A DNA stretch of 64,000 nt, from the NCBI GenBank assembly GCA_028829895.1, contig CM054183.1, forward strand, positions 77,479,071 to 77,543,070, written 5' to 3'. Below, piece by piece: positions 1 through 11,800 of this stretch (within the stretch, counting starts at the first letter, position 1; every line of letters begins with the position of its first letter). The notes beneath the pieces are model-generated. The model did not search any database. It was not told the origin of the DNA and saw only the letters and a list, made by a program, of their open reading frames with translations. The DNA is from Sinotaia quadrata (lineage: Eukaryota > Mollusca > Gastropoda > Architaenioglossa > Viviparidae). Made by a program: the position numbers and the translations under genes.

Positions 1-198
1 TTGAAAAATAGTTTTCATTCCATTTATTCATGCGTGAGATCTAAGAGATCTAATTTCTTATTGTTTGACAGTTTTGTTTGGGATTGTAGACTGTAAATAA
101 ATAGTTTAATAAGAATTCGCTTGCAGACATTCAATTGTCTAAGCAATGCTAAAACAGGCATTCATTCACATTCTCCCTTAGACGCTGATAATTATAAT

Positions 199-496
199 TT
201 TCGACTTATGGCACAGTTATAATAACATTTATTTTGACTTGTGGCACAATTATAATGACATTTATTTTGACTCGTGGCAGTTATAATGACATATATTTTG
301 ACTTGTGGCACAGTTATAATGACATGTATTTCGACTTGTGGCACAGTTAAAATGACATGTATTTCGACTTGTGGCACAGTTATAATGACATTTATTTTGA
401 CTCATGGCAGTTATAATCACATATATATTTTGACTTGTGGCAGAGTTATAATGACATGTATTTCGACTTGTTGCATAGTTATAATGACATTTATTT
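199..496. repeat. Minisatellite, about 33-bp unit
   Basis: About nine imperfect copies of a unit containing GACTTGTGGCACAGTTATAA. Small indels between copies open short frames on both strands that are not genes. The flanks (1-198 and 497-729) are AT-rich with nothing recognisable. Confidence 0.9.
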
Positions 497-729
497 GATA
501 TTAGTATAGGTCTCATTCTCTTATGTTCATGTCACGTGATCATTCCTCTTAGTATTTACAGTAATGAATAAAAAGACACTAGCTTCAAATATATGTTGTT
601 GCTATATATAGCACAGCATAAAAATTAAAAAAACAACTAAGTTTTACCTTCGTAACTGCTGCAGCACCAAATTGCACTTGCAGAGGTGGACGCTGGAGCT
701 CTCATACGATGCTGATACAGGATTACCAC

Positions 730-881
730 ACGTCACGACACTTAAGATTGTGTGTGTCTTTTGGTTATAATGATCGGCACATCACGACACTTAAGATTGT
801 GTGCGCCTTTTGGTTATAATGATCGGCACATCACGACACTTAAGATTGTGTGCGCCTTTTGGTTATAATGATCGGCACATC
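730..881. repeat. Minisatellite, 49-bp unit, three copies
   Basis: The string TCACGACACTTAAGATTGTG recurs at 733, 782 and 831, giving an exact 49-bp period. Copies 2 and 3 are nearly identical; copy 1 differs at a few bases. Confidence 0.9.
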
Positions 882-989
882 TGACCAAATAATGTATGGT
901 GATCATAGGAATTCCCATTCTTACAACTAAAATGGCATTACTGTAATAGAAGTGACAACAAAGTACAATTGTATTTTCAACTGGATAGG

Positions 990-1182
990 AATCGTTTAAT
1001 GAGAGTATGGTGTTAAACACAAGAAAATAAATATAGAACAAGCTAAGAGCTTAAACTTCTCCCTGACAGCGTTCTCCAGTTTATTTAATGAGTGTATACA
1101 TGCAGGTGTTAAACACAAGAAAATAAATATAGAACAAGCTAAGAGCTTAAACTTCTCCCTGACAGCGTTCTCCAGTTTATTT
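990..1182. repeat. Tandem duplication, about 96-bp unit, two copies
   Basis: The block 1011-1086 is repeated with almost no change at 1107-1182, and the sequence just before each copy is also similar. The near-identity points to a recent duplication. It creates a repeated peptide on the minus strand that has no other sign of being coding. Confidence 0.88.
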
Positions 1183-1439
1183 GCCAATACAGCGATATCT
1201 TGGCTTTTAATGCGAACAGTTTTAGTGTTTCTCAGCGATAAAATCAAAATTAATTCAGGTTAAAACCGGGGTTGATCAAACGTGAACTGCTTTGGGGCGG
1301 CTTTCTGGGAGAACTCCCAGAAACAAACAATAATGGGTTGGTTTCCATCCACACTCTGTGCAGTCGGTCTATGTATCTAAGAACAGACAATGACTTCTGA
1401 AAGCAAACTATGAAACCCCAATCGTGTTAGCGTGCTGGA
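1183..1439. other. Complex non-repetitive stretch with a perfect palindrome
   Basis: No coding signal. Positions 1302-1323 form a perfect hairpin: 10-bp arms (TTTCTGGGAG / CTCCCAGAAA) around a 2-base centre. It could be a fold-back structure, a binding site for a dimeric factor, or a remnant of a transposon end. Confidence 0.6.
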
Positions 1440-1625
1440 CGCGTCCCTCGTGCAAATACAAGCTGCACGGGCCAGAGCGTGGAGCGCCCTCTTGGGATGA
1501 TGACGTCATGCTGATGTTGACCATTCACATTGAGATTCGTGCGTTATTAGAAAAGTCAATGTACGCTTGAAATATAAGCGTCGCTTTAACGAAATTTTTG
1601 GTTGATAATTATTTTATTCAGAATA
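1440..1625 (+). promoter_or_regulatory. Promoter-like block: CRE, TATA-like box, CTCF-like core
   Basis: This is a GC-richer island in AT-rich sequence. It contains a full palindromic CRE (TGACGTCA, 1501-1508). A TATA-like AATATAAG lies at 1571-1578, about 65-70 bp before the ATG at 1642. On the minus strand, AGAGGGCGC at 1486-1494 matches the AGRKGGC-type core of the CTCF motif, although the 5' half of that motif fits poorly. Order and spacing suit a promoter driving the small ORF at 1642. Each motif alone is common by chance, so this is inference. Confidence 0.3.
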
Positions 1626-1641
1626 CCAGTTCCCGGCCATA

Positions 1642-1752
1642 ATGGTTGCGTCCGATGTTGACTCGGTGAAGTGCGGGTGGAAGACGTGTCTAGCGATAGT
1701 TTTATGTGTTTTGTTCGTATGTGTGTATGCCAGTGCCTCATTCGGTGCTTGA
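1642..1752 (+). CDS. Possible small ORF with signal-peptide-like N-terminus (36 aa)
   Basis: The ATG has a favourable context (A at -3, G at +4). The peptide has a polar/basic start (MVASDVDSVKCGWKTC), then a hydrophobic core (LAIVLCVLFVCVY) ending in ASA-S, the shape of a cleavable secretory signal. The frame stops after SFGA, so only about four residues would remain after cleavage. It may therefore be the start of a spliced secreted protein, a micropeptide, or chance. The clearest donor-like sequence, TTC|GTATGT, lies inside the hydrophobic core; no partner exon was identified. A CRE and TATA-like box lie just upstream. It is downstream of the Lhx1/5 gene and on the opposite strand. I do not recognise the family. 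Confidence 0.25.
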   Translation: MVASDVDSVKCGWKTCLAIVLCVLFVCVYASASFGA

Positions 1753-1821
1753 ACGTTTGATTGTGCCAGTGGTAATTTTGTTTGGATAGTGTGTAAAAAT
1801 ATATATCTTGAATGATAAAAA

Positions 1822-1829
1822 TCTATCAT

Positions 1830-1918
<89 letters not shown>
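1822..1918. repeat. ATCT tetranucleotide microsatellite
   Basis: An almost uninterrupted run of ATCT. A second, longer array of the same motif occurs at 26531-26674. Confidence 0.97.
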
Positions 1919-2374
1919 GTGCAATATTAAAAGATAAATTAATCTAGTACAATTTAAGAAAATTCCAAGGAATATAATTGCTATTTATAATTTCAGATTT
2001 AATTAGGAAAGTGATCCTCATAAGCATTCTTGTGGCTGTTAGTTGTGGCTGTGATCTCGTAAATGTTAGGTAGATTATTATAACTCAAATGATCAATTTG
2101 TAATATAACTGTTATCAATAAATAATTAAAATAAAATACTGGGTGCTCATACACATACAGAGAGAAGTATGTGGTTTCACTGATCAGTGACATGCATAAT
2201 TACATTTGTATCTCACAAAGGACGGCAAGTAATTAAAATCTTAATTTAAAAGCAAAATATTTTTTTTTTATTGAGAAAAATAATACAGTTATCCAAGTCT
2301 GGAATTAAAATACAAAGATAACAAATAGTGTGTGTTGTGTTGTGTGTGACATTTATAAGCCAGAAAATCTAGCC
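1919..2374. other. AT-rich stretch, no gene seen
   Basis: Low-complexity AT-rich DNA with a short GTGTTGTGTTGTGTG run near 2330. No supported coding region. Confidence 0.7.
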
Positions 2375-2812
2375 ATTGTCACACTCAGTACCCAGAATAT
2401 TACTCACTGTCACACTCAGTACACAAAATATCTAGTCATTGTCACACTCATAACACGGAATATCTAGCCAATGTCACACTCAGTACACAGAATATCTAGT
2501 CATTGTCACACTCAGAAAACAGAATATCTAGCCAATGTCACACACAGTACATAGAATATCTAGTCATTGTCACACTCAGTACCCATAGAAGACCAAGCCA
2601 TTGTCACACTCAGTACACATAAGACCAAGCCAATGTCACACTCAGTACACATAAGACCAAGCCAGTGTCACATTCAGTACACATAAGACCAAGCCAATGT
2701 CACACTCAGTACACATAAGACCAAGCCAGTGTCACATTCAGTACACATAAGACCAAGCCAATGTCACATTCAGTACACATAAGACCAAGCCACTGTCACA
2801 TTCAGTAGACTA
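2375..2812. repeat. Minisatellite, about 31-bp unit, two subtypes
   Basis: About 14 copies of a unit containing TGTCACACTCAGTACACA. In the first half the unit continues AGAATATCTAGTCAT; in the second half it continues TAAGACCAAGCCA. The change at about 2585 shows that one variant expanded separately. Confidence 0.92.
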
Positions 2813-3145
2813 ATATGGAAGAATCCTAGCTAATTGTAAAGATTGGCATCCTCTAAAAGTCAAAGTATGCTCCCTGAATTTCCATTCTATTTAGTTCTAT
2901 TTATTTATTTATTCTTTATACAGGATCTTTGCTATTTACATTCGTTGTTAACTGTTGGCCAGAAGGTAAAGTATATTTCTCTAATTGTAATGAACACTTT
3001 TTTAAAAACCTCATTTCGTAGAAAGAGCCGAAAATATATTTAACTGACAGGTGATGGTAAAAGTCACAAGAATTTTGTGCTGCATTGCACTATTTGGTGT
3101 AGTACAAGTCAGTATCAGGTGAAAAATCGTGAACGGAAAATTATT
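2813..3145. other. Non-repetitive AT-rich stretch
   Basis: Contains a short plus-strand frame (2843-3043) rich in Phe, Leu and Ser with no recognisable motif. Treated as non-coding. Confidence 0.6.
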
Positions 3146-3762
3146 GAGGAGTGTGGGCAAGTAATTGTTGAATTTAAGTCAGGAGAGTTGTGAATAAATA
3201 CTTGTTGGATTTAAATCAGGAGAAGTGTTTGAAAAGTAATTGTTGAATTTAAGTCAGGAGAAGTTAATAACTGTTGCGGTTTAAATCGGAAGTGTGGGCA
3301 AGTAACTATTGAATTTGTCAGGAGAAGTGTGGGCAAGTAACTAGTGAATTTAAGTCAGGAGAAGTGTGGGCAAGTAGCTACTGAATTTAAGTCAGGAGAA
3401 GTGTAGGCAAGTAATTGTTGAATTTAAGTCAGGAGAAGTGTGGGCAAGTAATTGTTGAATTTAAGTCAGGAGAAGTGTGGGCAAGTAACTGATGAATATA
3501 AGTCAGGAGAAGTGTGGGCAAGTAACTACTGAATTGAAGTCAGGAGAAGTGTGGGCAATTGACTATTGAATTTAAGTCAGGAGAAGTGTGGGCAAATAAT
3601 TGTTGAATTTAAGTCAGGAGAAGTGTGGGCAAGTAATTGTTGAATTTAAGTCAGGAGAAGTGTGGGCAATTGACTATTGAATTTAAGTCAGGAGAAGTGT
3701 GGGCAAGTAACTGATGAATATAAATCAGGAGAAGTGTGGGCAAGTAACTGTTGAATTTAAGA
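3146..3762. repeat. Minisatellite, 37-bp unit, about 16 copies
   Basis: The unit contains GAAGTGTGGGCAAGTAA, and GTGTGGG recurs at 3364, 3401 (variant) and 3438, giving a 37-bp period. Early copies are degenerate and central copies nearly identical. Confidence 0.95.
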
Positions 3763-4384
3763 GAGTTGGGGCGGAATCAGATCCAACAAGCCTAACTAAA
3801 ACTGAAGTCCAGTTCTGATGAAACCAGAAGTGATCCAGAGAACTGGCATGAAAACATTGGCTTTACTCTAATGTTTTATTACGTGGAATGTTCAGAGGTT
3901 TTGCTTTTACTTAATATTAATTCTTTGTCTGTATGAGATCTGATATATGTATTCTTTTAGAGAGATTTTGCTATTTCTTAATATTAATTCTCTGCATGTA
4001 TAAGCTCTAATGTATATATTCTTGTAGAGAGATTCATTTTGTGACATTAGAGAATAACCTATCAGTAAATTTACATTGATGTAACTTTTAAAGTGTACAT
4101 GTTGTAGAGTGCCATTTTTTTCTGTTGTAAATTTTGAAACTCTACTTTTGAAATATACATAATTGTTTATTCATACATGTAAATGTAAGGTGTAAAGGGG
4201 AGGACCTTTACTGTGAGTTGATGAATTATTTCGTTATTTGGAAAGTTGATTTGATTCTTGTTTTTGTAAGACAAATTATGGTGTTAACTGATTAAGATGC
4301 ATTCTCAATTAATGGAAGATTCTCTTCACTATAAAGTTGGTTAATAATATACTAGCGTTTATTTGGTTTGATGCAATCTCTATT
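3763..4384. other. AT-rich stretch, no gene seen
   Basis: Non-repetitive except for a weak duplication around 3910-4030. Near 4342-4375 is one copy of a segment (ACTAGCGTTTATTTGG...) that recurs after the next array. Confidence 0.6.
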
Positions 4385-4628
4385 AATGGAAACTTCTCTA
4401 CACTATAAAGTTGTTAATTATGCACTATAAAGTTGTTAATAATGCGCTATACTATACAGTTGTTAGTTAATAATGCACTATAAAGTTGTTAATAATGCAC
4501 TGTAAAGTTGTTAATAATGCACTATAAAGTTGTTAATAATGCACTATAAAGTTGTTAATAATGCACTATAAAGTTGTTAATAATGCACTATAAAGTTGTT
4601 AATAATGCACTATAAAGTTGTTAATAAT
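4385..4628. repeat. Minisatellite, 22-bp unit, about 10 copies
   Basis: The unit is AAAGTTGTTAATAATGCACTAT (fewer than 20 bases of it are invariant). The array lies between two copies of a longer segment, AGCGTTTAYTTG followed by TTTGATGCAA (near 4350 and 4632). This suggests a 22-bp piece inside an older, longer duplication expanded later. Confidence 0.92.
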
Positions 4629-5818
4629 GAAGTAGCGTTTACTTGTTTTGATGCAACAATCTATAGAATCTATATTGAAATTATCATTGATTGTGGAGCA
4701 GTGATATTATAAAAACTGCGCTATAGATCTCACTGCTGCCAAGGAACATTTCAAAAAGTATGATCTAAATTTAGATTCCAAGGACTGTTATTCCTTTATT
4801 TAATCTACCTGGGGTTTTGGTCTGGAATCCCGATTCTCGGGTCAAGAGTACAACCATAACTATGTAGCCCAAAGCCAAAGGGGGACAACCCAGAAACATC
4901 AATGTAAACTGTAAAGGAATGCTGACTTAGAATACCATACTGTGTGACTACGTCATTCTAGTTTAGTGAGAGTAGTGCGAGGGTTATGGCGTATGTTCGC
5001 TTTTAACTCATTGTAACTTGTAATTTTTATCTTGTTATATTTTGTTGTTGATTAACTCATTGTAACTTGTAATTTTTATCTTGTTATATTTTGTTGTTGT
5101 TGAAGTACTCTTATCTTCCTCCATATCTTAATTAATTCTTTGAACGACCGTTAATTGGGATCGACTGGAGCAAGCCATGTATTGGATGTAGGAATATCAG
5201 TTAATTGAGTAGCACACAGATTCTAAAACATTCTGCTTGATGTGCTTTGTTAGCGCATATGAAGTTCTGATGGTTCTCCATTGAGTGCTTTAGGAGTGCA
5301 CCTAAGATTCTGAAACACTTGTGTATGTTGGACCAACGCCAAATGAGAAAGACAGTGACTTGTTGCATACCACATGATTGTGATCATATGCCAGCAGAAA
5401 CTGCCATCTTTGAAAAGGTTATGTACATTGACTATAATTATCTCTGTGAAACTCCACTCTCATTTCTATGATGTTAATTTGACTGCTGATATCGATGCTA
5501 GGGTAAACTGAACAATTGTCTAGTGTTAGGATCAACTGAACAATTGTCTAGTGTTAATCGAACAATGTTGAGGAGTCATGTAAATGCCGATCTCTTTTGA
5601 TTATATTCATATATTGAATATTTGATTCTTGACTTAATAAATGTATTTGTTAAATTCATTGTCCTTCTTGCACATATATTCCAACGGAGTAATAGGGGTT
5701 GGATGGCAGCTTGTAAAATATAAAGAAGAAGACGGATTTTATTAGTCCTTTAGTAATAAGATTCCAGAAAACATTATGCAACATGTAAAACGTTTGTCTT
5801 CTGATTGTGCAAAGAATT
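4629..5818. other. Non-coding stretch with one short duplication
   Basis: No supported gene. Positions 5003-5101 hold two copies of a 49-bp unit (TAACTCATTGTAACTTG...). A small repeat of GAACAATTGTCTAGTGTTA occurs near 5510-5560. The segment 4800-4930 is more complex but shows no coding signal or tRNA fold. Confidence 0.6.
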
Positions 5819-5985
5819 TTAGAGTTTTAACACACCCTTATAATCTGTCAAGTGAGAGAGTGGTTGGTCTTGTGGGAGAATTATTAATAACTAATTAAAG
5901 ATTCTCGATCACTTGTAATTAATTATGTGTTGTTAATTAATAAATAATGACATAACGAGTGAAGGGTGTCACACAATAAAAAAGA
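5819..5985 (+). repeat. Interspersed repeat, copy A of an inverted pair
   Basis: This segment matches the reverse complement of 52985-53150. Shared strings in the same order include CAAGTGAGAGAG, GGAGAATTATTAA, ATCACTTGTAATTA and TCACACAATAA. The two copies are diverged and lie 47 kb apart. No open frame. The family is unknown; a short transposable element is most likely, but a duplicated regulatory element is possible because it is dense in TAATTA. Confidence 0.75.
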
Positions 5986-6010
5986 ATAAGAAAATTCGTA
6001 TTCATACGTG

Positions 6011-6420
6011 ACATCCACAAGATCAGTTTTGCTTAGAGTGATTATACAGTGCCTAAAATGAGTGACGAGATTTGGACTACATCCACAAGATCAGTTTTGC
6101 TTAGACTGATTATACAGTGCCTAAAATGAGTGACGAGATTTGGACTACATCCACAAGATCAGTTTTGCTTAGAGTGATTATACAGTGCCTAAAATGAGTG
6201 ACGAGATTTGGACTACATCCACAAGATCAGTTTTGCTTAGACTGATTATACAGTGCCTAAAATGAGTGACGAGATTTGGACTACATCCACAAGATCAGTT
6301 TTGCTTAGAGTGATTATACAGTGCCTAAACTGAGTGACGAGATTTGGACTACATCCACAAGATCAGTTTTGCTTAGAGTGATTATACAGTGCCTAAAATG
6401 AGTGACGAGATTTGGACTAC
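6011..6420. repeat. 68-bp satellite-like array with dimeric order
   Basis: Six copies start at 6011, 6079, 6147, 6215, 6283 and 6351. Copies 1, 3, 5 and 6 read GCTTAGAGTG; copies 2 and 4 read GCTTAGACTG. The alternation indicates growth by a 136-bp dimer. Copies are otherwise nearly identical. Confidence 0.95.
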
Positions 6421-6489
6421 ATTTACACCATATCTCACATCTCGTTGCGGCGCACGTAATTACCACGGCACACGCAGGCAACGGATTGA

Positions 6490-6722
6490 GAACCACTGCC
6501 TTAACTCCTCTAACCCCAGTCTTGTCTTTATCCCTCAACTCCTCTAACCCCAGTCTTATCTTTATCCCTCAACTCCTCTAACCCCAGTCTTTATCGCTCA
6601 ACTCCTCTAAATCCCAGTCTTGTCTTTATCTCTCAACTCCTCTAACCCCAATCTTTATCCCTCAACTCCTTTAACCCCAGTCTTGTCTTTATCCCTCACC
6701 TCCTCTAACCCCAGTCTCACGT
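6490..6722. repeat. Pyrimidine-rich minisatellite, about 36-bp unit
   Basis: About six copies of a unit containing CTCAACTCCTCTAACCCCAG, followed by TCTTGTCTTTATCC in most. Two copies are shortened. Confidence 0.9.
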
Positions 6723-8329
6723 AAACTCACTCTTTCCTTTCTCACCTGTCTCATACAATCTCAGCCCTTTTAGCCCCATTTCAACTACCTCTTCTCTAGC
6801 CGTTATCTTATCTTATCTCTATGACATCTTGTCAGTCTTCTTCCTCTTTTGTTTGTGTTGGTGGTTTAACCTTTGTTGTTGAGGTGATATTTTTTAAATT
6901 TACCTTTATACACATGTTTTTAGTTTTTCTTTCCCATGCTTTCTGTCATGCTGTTCTGTAGTCATGATAGCATTTACGTTTCCTGCTTAAATATTCTTCC
7001 AGTCTATTTTTAGAATTAGTTTTTGAAGGTGCAAGCAGAGGCCCCATTTTCTCCCTCTTTCCCCCCTGCATTTCTCTTTCTTTCCTTTTGGTTCATTTTC
7101 AAGCATACGTATCCCTCTGCTTTCATAAATTTATTTTATTTATTTTCTTCTCTTCGGGGGAGAATATGTCAGAATAAATCATGAAGGATTCTCGGGGCTT
7201 CCCCAACTACTACACTGGGTATCGTGTCTCGCAAGCCACGATTCTCAACTCAATTGAAAAATTGAAATTGTTGTCTAGTTGTACTGCATTGAAAGCATTA
7301 ATTTGTTGTCTAATAATTGTACTGCATTGTAAACATGAATTTGTTGTCTAATAATTTTATACGTAAACTATAAATTGAGTTTTTAATAGCGTAATGTAAA
7401 CGGTGATTTTGTTTGGGGTATCCTGTCAGGAGTTTGGAACATTTCTTTTGCTTTTTTATCTACACTCTGAATGAGACTGAAACATCACGTGACATGTTTA
7501 AAATAAAACCCTTTATATTCTCTAATTAAAACGTTTTCTAATGTCAAACTATTAACATTTCTACAGTTGCTTGCAAAAAGAGATTTTATTTGATTTAAGT
7601 CAGGAGGAGATTTAAAACAAATATTGCTTTTTCCTATCGTATAATAATCCTTAAATGAGAATATATATATATCATCAAGCAGAATAAGAATTAATAAAAT
7701 CGGCAATTTGTTTGTGTCACCAATTTTTGCAATTTGAGAATCTGTTATATTTTTTTAGTGAGAAGAGAAATAATATTTACCATCATTTAATCATAATTAC
7801 AATTAAAATACGCAGACACTCAACATACAGAATGAGTTTATAAAATATTGTCTGAGTGCTTGATAGCGTTATATGTTACACGAAATGTCTGGAGAATTCA
7901 AATACGTTTTTCGACACGCGTATACAAGGCTGGTAGTCATAACACTTTCAATCGTGTTTTACAAGATTCTGGGTAGTGTCGATATAAACAGACTTCGCGA
8001 TCAGTGTAAGTGTCTTATAAAATCATAGTTACATTTAAGCAAGATTTTGTATAGATGTACATATTTCTGATTACCTTTGTATACTTGTAATATTAATACC
8101 ACTATTACAAGTAGTAATGGCAGTTCATTTGTAAGAATGTTTTCTTCTAATTTTGACTCGTGAATGCAAGTATGAAATATTTTGTCTGTCTGTTTGTCAA
8201 GATATTGCATTATATGTACTAGTTCTGTTACTATCCGACGACCAATAGTTCTTGTCTAAAACTTTATTTACAAAAATAAATTTACACTGTATGCAATTTG
8301 CTTACAAAGAATATGAACAAGCCATGGCT
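6723..8329. other. Non-repetitive non-coding stretch
   Basis: T-rich from 6723 to 7180, then AT-rich. A weak duplication (TTGTTGTCTA...TACTGCATTG) occurs at 7268-7335. Short frames near 7485-7706 and 8001-8210 have no recognisable content. Confidence 0.6.
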
Positions 8330-9110
8330 ATCACGACCACTATGGCAGTGATAATAAGACTACCATATGGGAGAATTATTTGACCACCATATCAGAAATA
8401 ATACAACAACTATATTATTAATAATAAGACAACTATATCAGAAAGAATACGACCACAATATCATTAATAAAACGACCACTATTCAGAAACAATGCGACAC
8501 TAAATCATAAATAATACGACCACTATTCAGAAACAATGCGACACTATATCATAAATAATACGACCACTATTCAGAAACAATGCGACACTATATCAGAGTA
8601 CATGGTCAATACGAATACTATATCATAGCATAATACGACAAGCTATATCAGAGAACAATTTGATCACCATTTCAGGAGTAATACGACATTAAATCATACA
8701 ATCTTACAGAATAATACGAGCACAATATTGTGGAATAATTTGCTCACATTTTCAGAGAATAATAAAACAATATCATAGAATATTTTGCCCACTTTCTCAG
8801 AGAATTATACGATCAAATTATATTAGAATACTTTACTCACTTTATCAAAGACTAATAAGGCCAGAATATTGCTGAACAATTTGCCCACTGTTTTAAAAAA
8901 TAATACGAGTACTATATACGAGAGAATACTACTGCAAATAAATATATAAGAAAATAATTTGATCGCCATTTAAGAGAAAAATACGACCACTGTGTCCTAG
9001 CTTATAACAACATTTAAAAGAAAATAACGACCACTGTGTCCTAGCTTATAACAACATTTAAAAGAAAAATACGACCACTGTGTCCTAGCTTATAACAGCA
9101 CCGTTCGAGG
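8330..9110. repeat. Degenerate array of AATACGACCACTAT-like units
   Basis: Many diverged copies of a unit of about 30-40 bp built on AATAATACGACCACTAT. At the right end, from about 8970, a 44-60 bp subunit (ACGACCACTGTGTCCTAGCT) is repeated three times with high identity, a younger expansion inside an old array. Confidence 0.8.
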
Positions 9111-10329
9111 GAATAATGAATACCACTGTTCTAGAGAATAGTTTGACTGCTACATCACGTAACAATTCATGCACTATTTATAGACTACAAAGCGAACACT
9201 ATATGATAAACTGATACAATTACTATGATAGACAAAGAATAACACCCCCAAAGAAAACTAAAACTGTCATAATTATGCTTAAGTAAGAACCGTTATCATT
9301 TTGGTTCCACGAATGATACCTTTAACCCAAATCTCTGCAAACAGTCGAGAAAATTCCCAAGAGTAAATATGCTAGGATGCTACCTATCTGTACTTATACT
9401 GCTTGGCACAGATTGGTGTGTGTGTGTGTGGGGGGGGAGATGGGTAAAGAATGGTTTAACTTCTGCACTTCTTGAACTTGTGTAGAAGTCACGCATGCTA
9501 CCTGTCCAGGTAAATTTGCTCAAGTGTGTTGCTAAGTCTGGACTAGCTGCAAAATCCTCCGGTATGTCGGCACGTTCAAAAGATACCTCTGAGGTAGAGG
9601 AGCAAAGAACACACGGATCAAAGGAAGGATGAATTATGTGTGTAGACAGGCTGACATGGAGCACACACTCTGGACGTGAAAGAAAGATCAAGGACTCATA
9701 CATACATATACATAACACAATGCACGCACGCACACACACATACACACACAAAGTCATCATGCAAAAACAACATAAATACTTACATAAATACAAACATAAA
9801 TAATTCACATACAAATGGCCACACTGACAAACACGCACAACAAATATGTCTAAACAAAAAGACTTGCAATATGACTCGTAGATTAACTTTTTAGTCTTTT
9901 ATTAAAGTTTGTTCAAGAGAAACATTTCCTAACCACGTCGTTACAACTAAAGACACAAATGTACACAGGAAAGTGACAGTGGATTTCGAGACACAGATTT
10001 CATTGATAATGCCATTGGGCAAGGTGGCATGTCTACAGAAGAAAACTAAAACGTGATTTAAAAAAAAAAGATTATCATTAGAAACATTTAATAAACAAGA
10101 CGGCGTCTGTAAAGAAGAAATAAAAAATAAATTTCTAGAAAATGGATTATAGTTAAAATTGGCGTGTGTACTTAAAGAAATCACATTTTGTCGTGACAGC
10201 TTTGTATGCATTATACAGTGAAATTAGGAACATATGCACGGGGTTTTCCAAGGGACCAGAATGAGCAAAGAATGGCCAAGAAATGCAAAATAGAAATAAA
10301 ATTTCACACATGACAACAATTCCATCGAA

Positions 10330-10335
<6 letters not shown>
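9111..10335. other. Non-coding stretch with short TG and CA runs
   Basis: Short dinucleotide runs occur at about 9416-9430 and 9729-9750. A 152-residue minus-strand frame (9380-9838) is Cys/His/Thr-rich because it reads through those runs; its middle part (about 9480-9620) is complex but unrecognisable. Confidence 0.55.

Positions 10336-10402
<67 letters not shown>
10336..10402. repeat. (CT)n-(CA)n compound microsatellite
   Basis: A CT run followed directly by a CA run. Confidence 0.97.
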
Positions 10403-11599
10403 AACTATTCTCACTTTAACTTCAATTATGCAATGCACACAGTTCAAGTATGGGCGGCACACATACACGCAAACGCACGCACAAATTAAAATGAAATTCG
10501 TAACAACACACACACATATTTATTCACGATTGCTAAACCCTTTCTTTCTCAGTTCTAAACACATAGACCTTTACCAAGTCCATCAAGATAAATTAACTGA
10601 ATTATAAATGAAATGCTCTATTGCAACACCTTTTCTCGCATATTACATCAACATTTACATCTGGAACATTATTTTTTTTTGTATTAAGAAAATTAATTGA
10701 AATCAAATGATTGAAAGTAGCCAGGCAATATTGTATGTACAGATCAATATACATTTGCCAGCAAAGAAATAGCAGCACCTAACAGGTGCTGTGTTACCTG
10801 TCAGAAGAACAAACAAAACACGTACAGCTAGGTATTTCACATACACTAGTGTGAAACGCCAAAAGCTGAATGGAAAGAGACGAGTATACACTGATAATCA
10901 CTCCTGAAAAGTTAAATTAAAGGACAACAGTCACACCTTCACATATGGTAAGTGACACAAACATGATCACGTGACAGTTACGCCAGGCCACGCGAAACAG
11001 TGTGACACCCCGTAACCAGCTTATATGCATTCTGAGAAATAAACTGTACAGCATTTATCATACCAACAAGATCACCTTGACAAGATGTACTCGTAAAGGC
11101 CAGCTCAGTAGGTCAACATGACTCTTTGACTGGAAAGGTCGTTACACTAATCCTTCTGCATTAATGTTAGCTTTGACAGTGTAGATTGTAGTCGCAATGC
11201 TTATCCTATGTAGTTCGTACATCACAGTCCTTGACTCAAAACCATGCAATGAATACTCCCCTATTGTAGCATATCAGAGTTCGGTACACTCATCAATAGC
11301 TCTCCCGAACCAGTCGCTGGCGACCTAGCCTTGCCAACCAAGTCACAATCGGACATGCTGACCTATCTTTAACTGTTCCGAAATTGCTACAAGGTCAATG
11401 TTTCATTTCTTATGTATTGTGAAATGATTGAAACTTGGCGGTTCTATAAAAGTTTTCCAATTCGCGTTACATGTTTCAAAGACCTGTTTGTGTAGTTGTG
11501 TTAAAATAAATAGGACGTCGCTCTTCCTAAGATTCGCAAGCTGTTTTCTCATTAGTAAGTGAAACTGCTCGCTCAATACACTAAATGCAGCAAGCCTAG
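10403..11599. other. Non-repetitive stretch, no gene recognised
   Basis: The part 10920-11400 is balanced in composition and complex, for example around 10980-11010 and 11280-11360. No splice-bounded frame or RNA gene was identified. Confidence 0.55.
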
Positions 11600-11800
11600 T
11601 TAATGAGACTTTCTTAGAGTAAGCTTGGTGATAGGTCTGTTTGATATGCAATAATTTTTTGCAGTAAGCTTGGCGATAGGTCTGTTTGATATGTAAGAAT
11701 TTCTTGCAGTAAACTTGCCGTTAGGTCTGTTTAGTATGTAAGAATTTCTCGGCATTAGGTCTGTTTGATATGTAAGAATTTCTTGGCGTTAGGTCTGTTT
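11600..11800. repeat. Degenerate minisatellite, about 46-bp unit shortening to 34
   Basis: Repeats of GATAGGTCTGTTTGATATG followed by TAAGAATTTCTTGCAGTAA. Later copies lose part of the unit. Confidence 0.8.

Noticed and set aside
9380..9838. 152-codon minus-strand frame
   Set aside because: Composition is dominated by CA/TG runs and the complex middle has no recognisable domain or splice sites.
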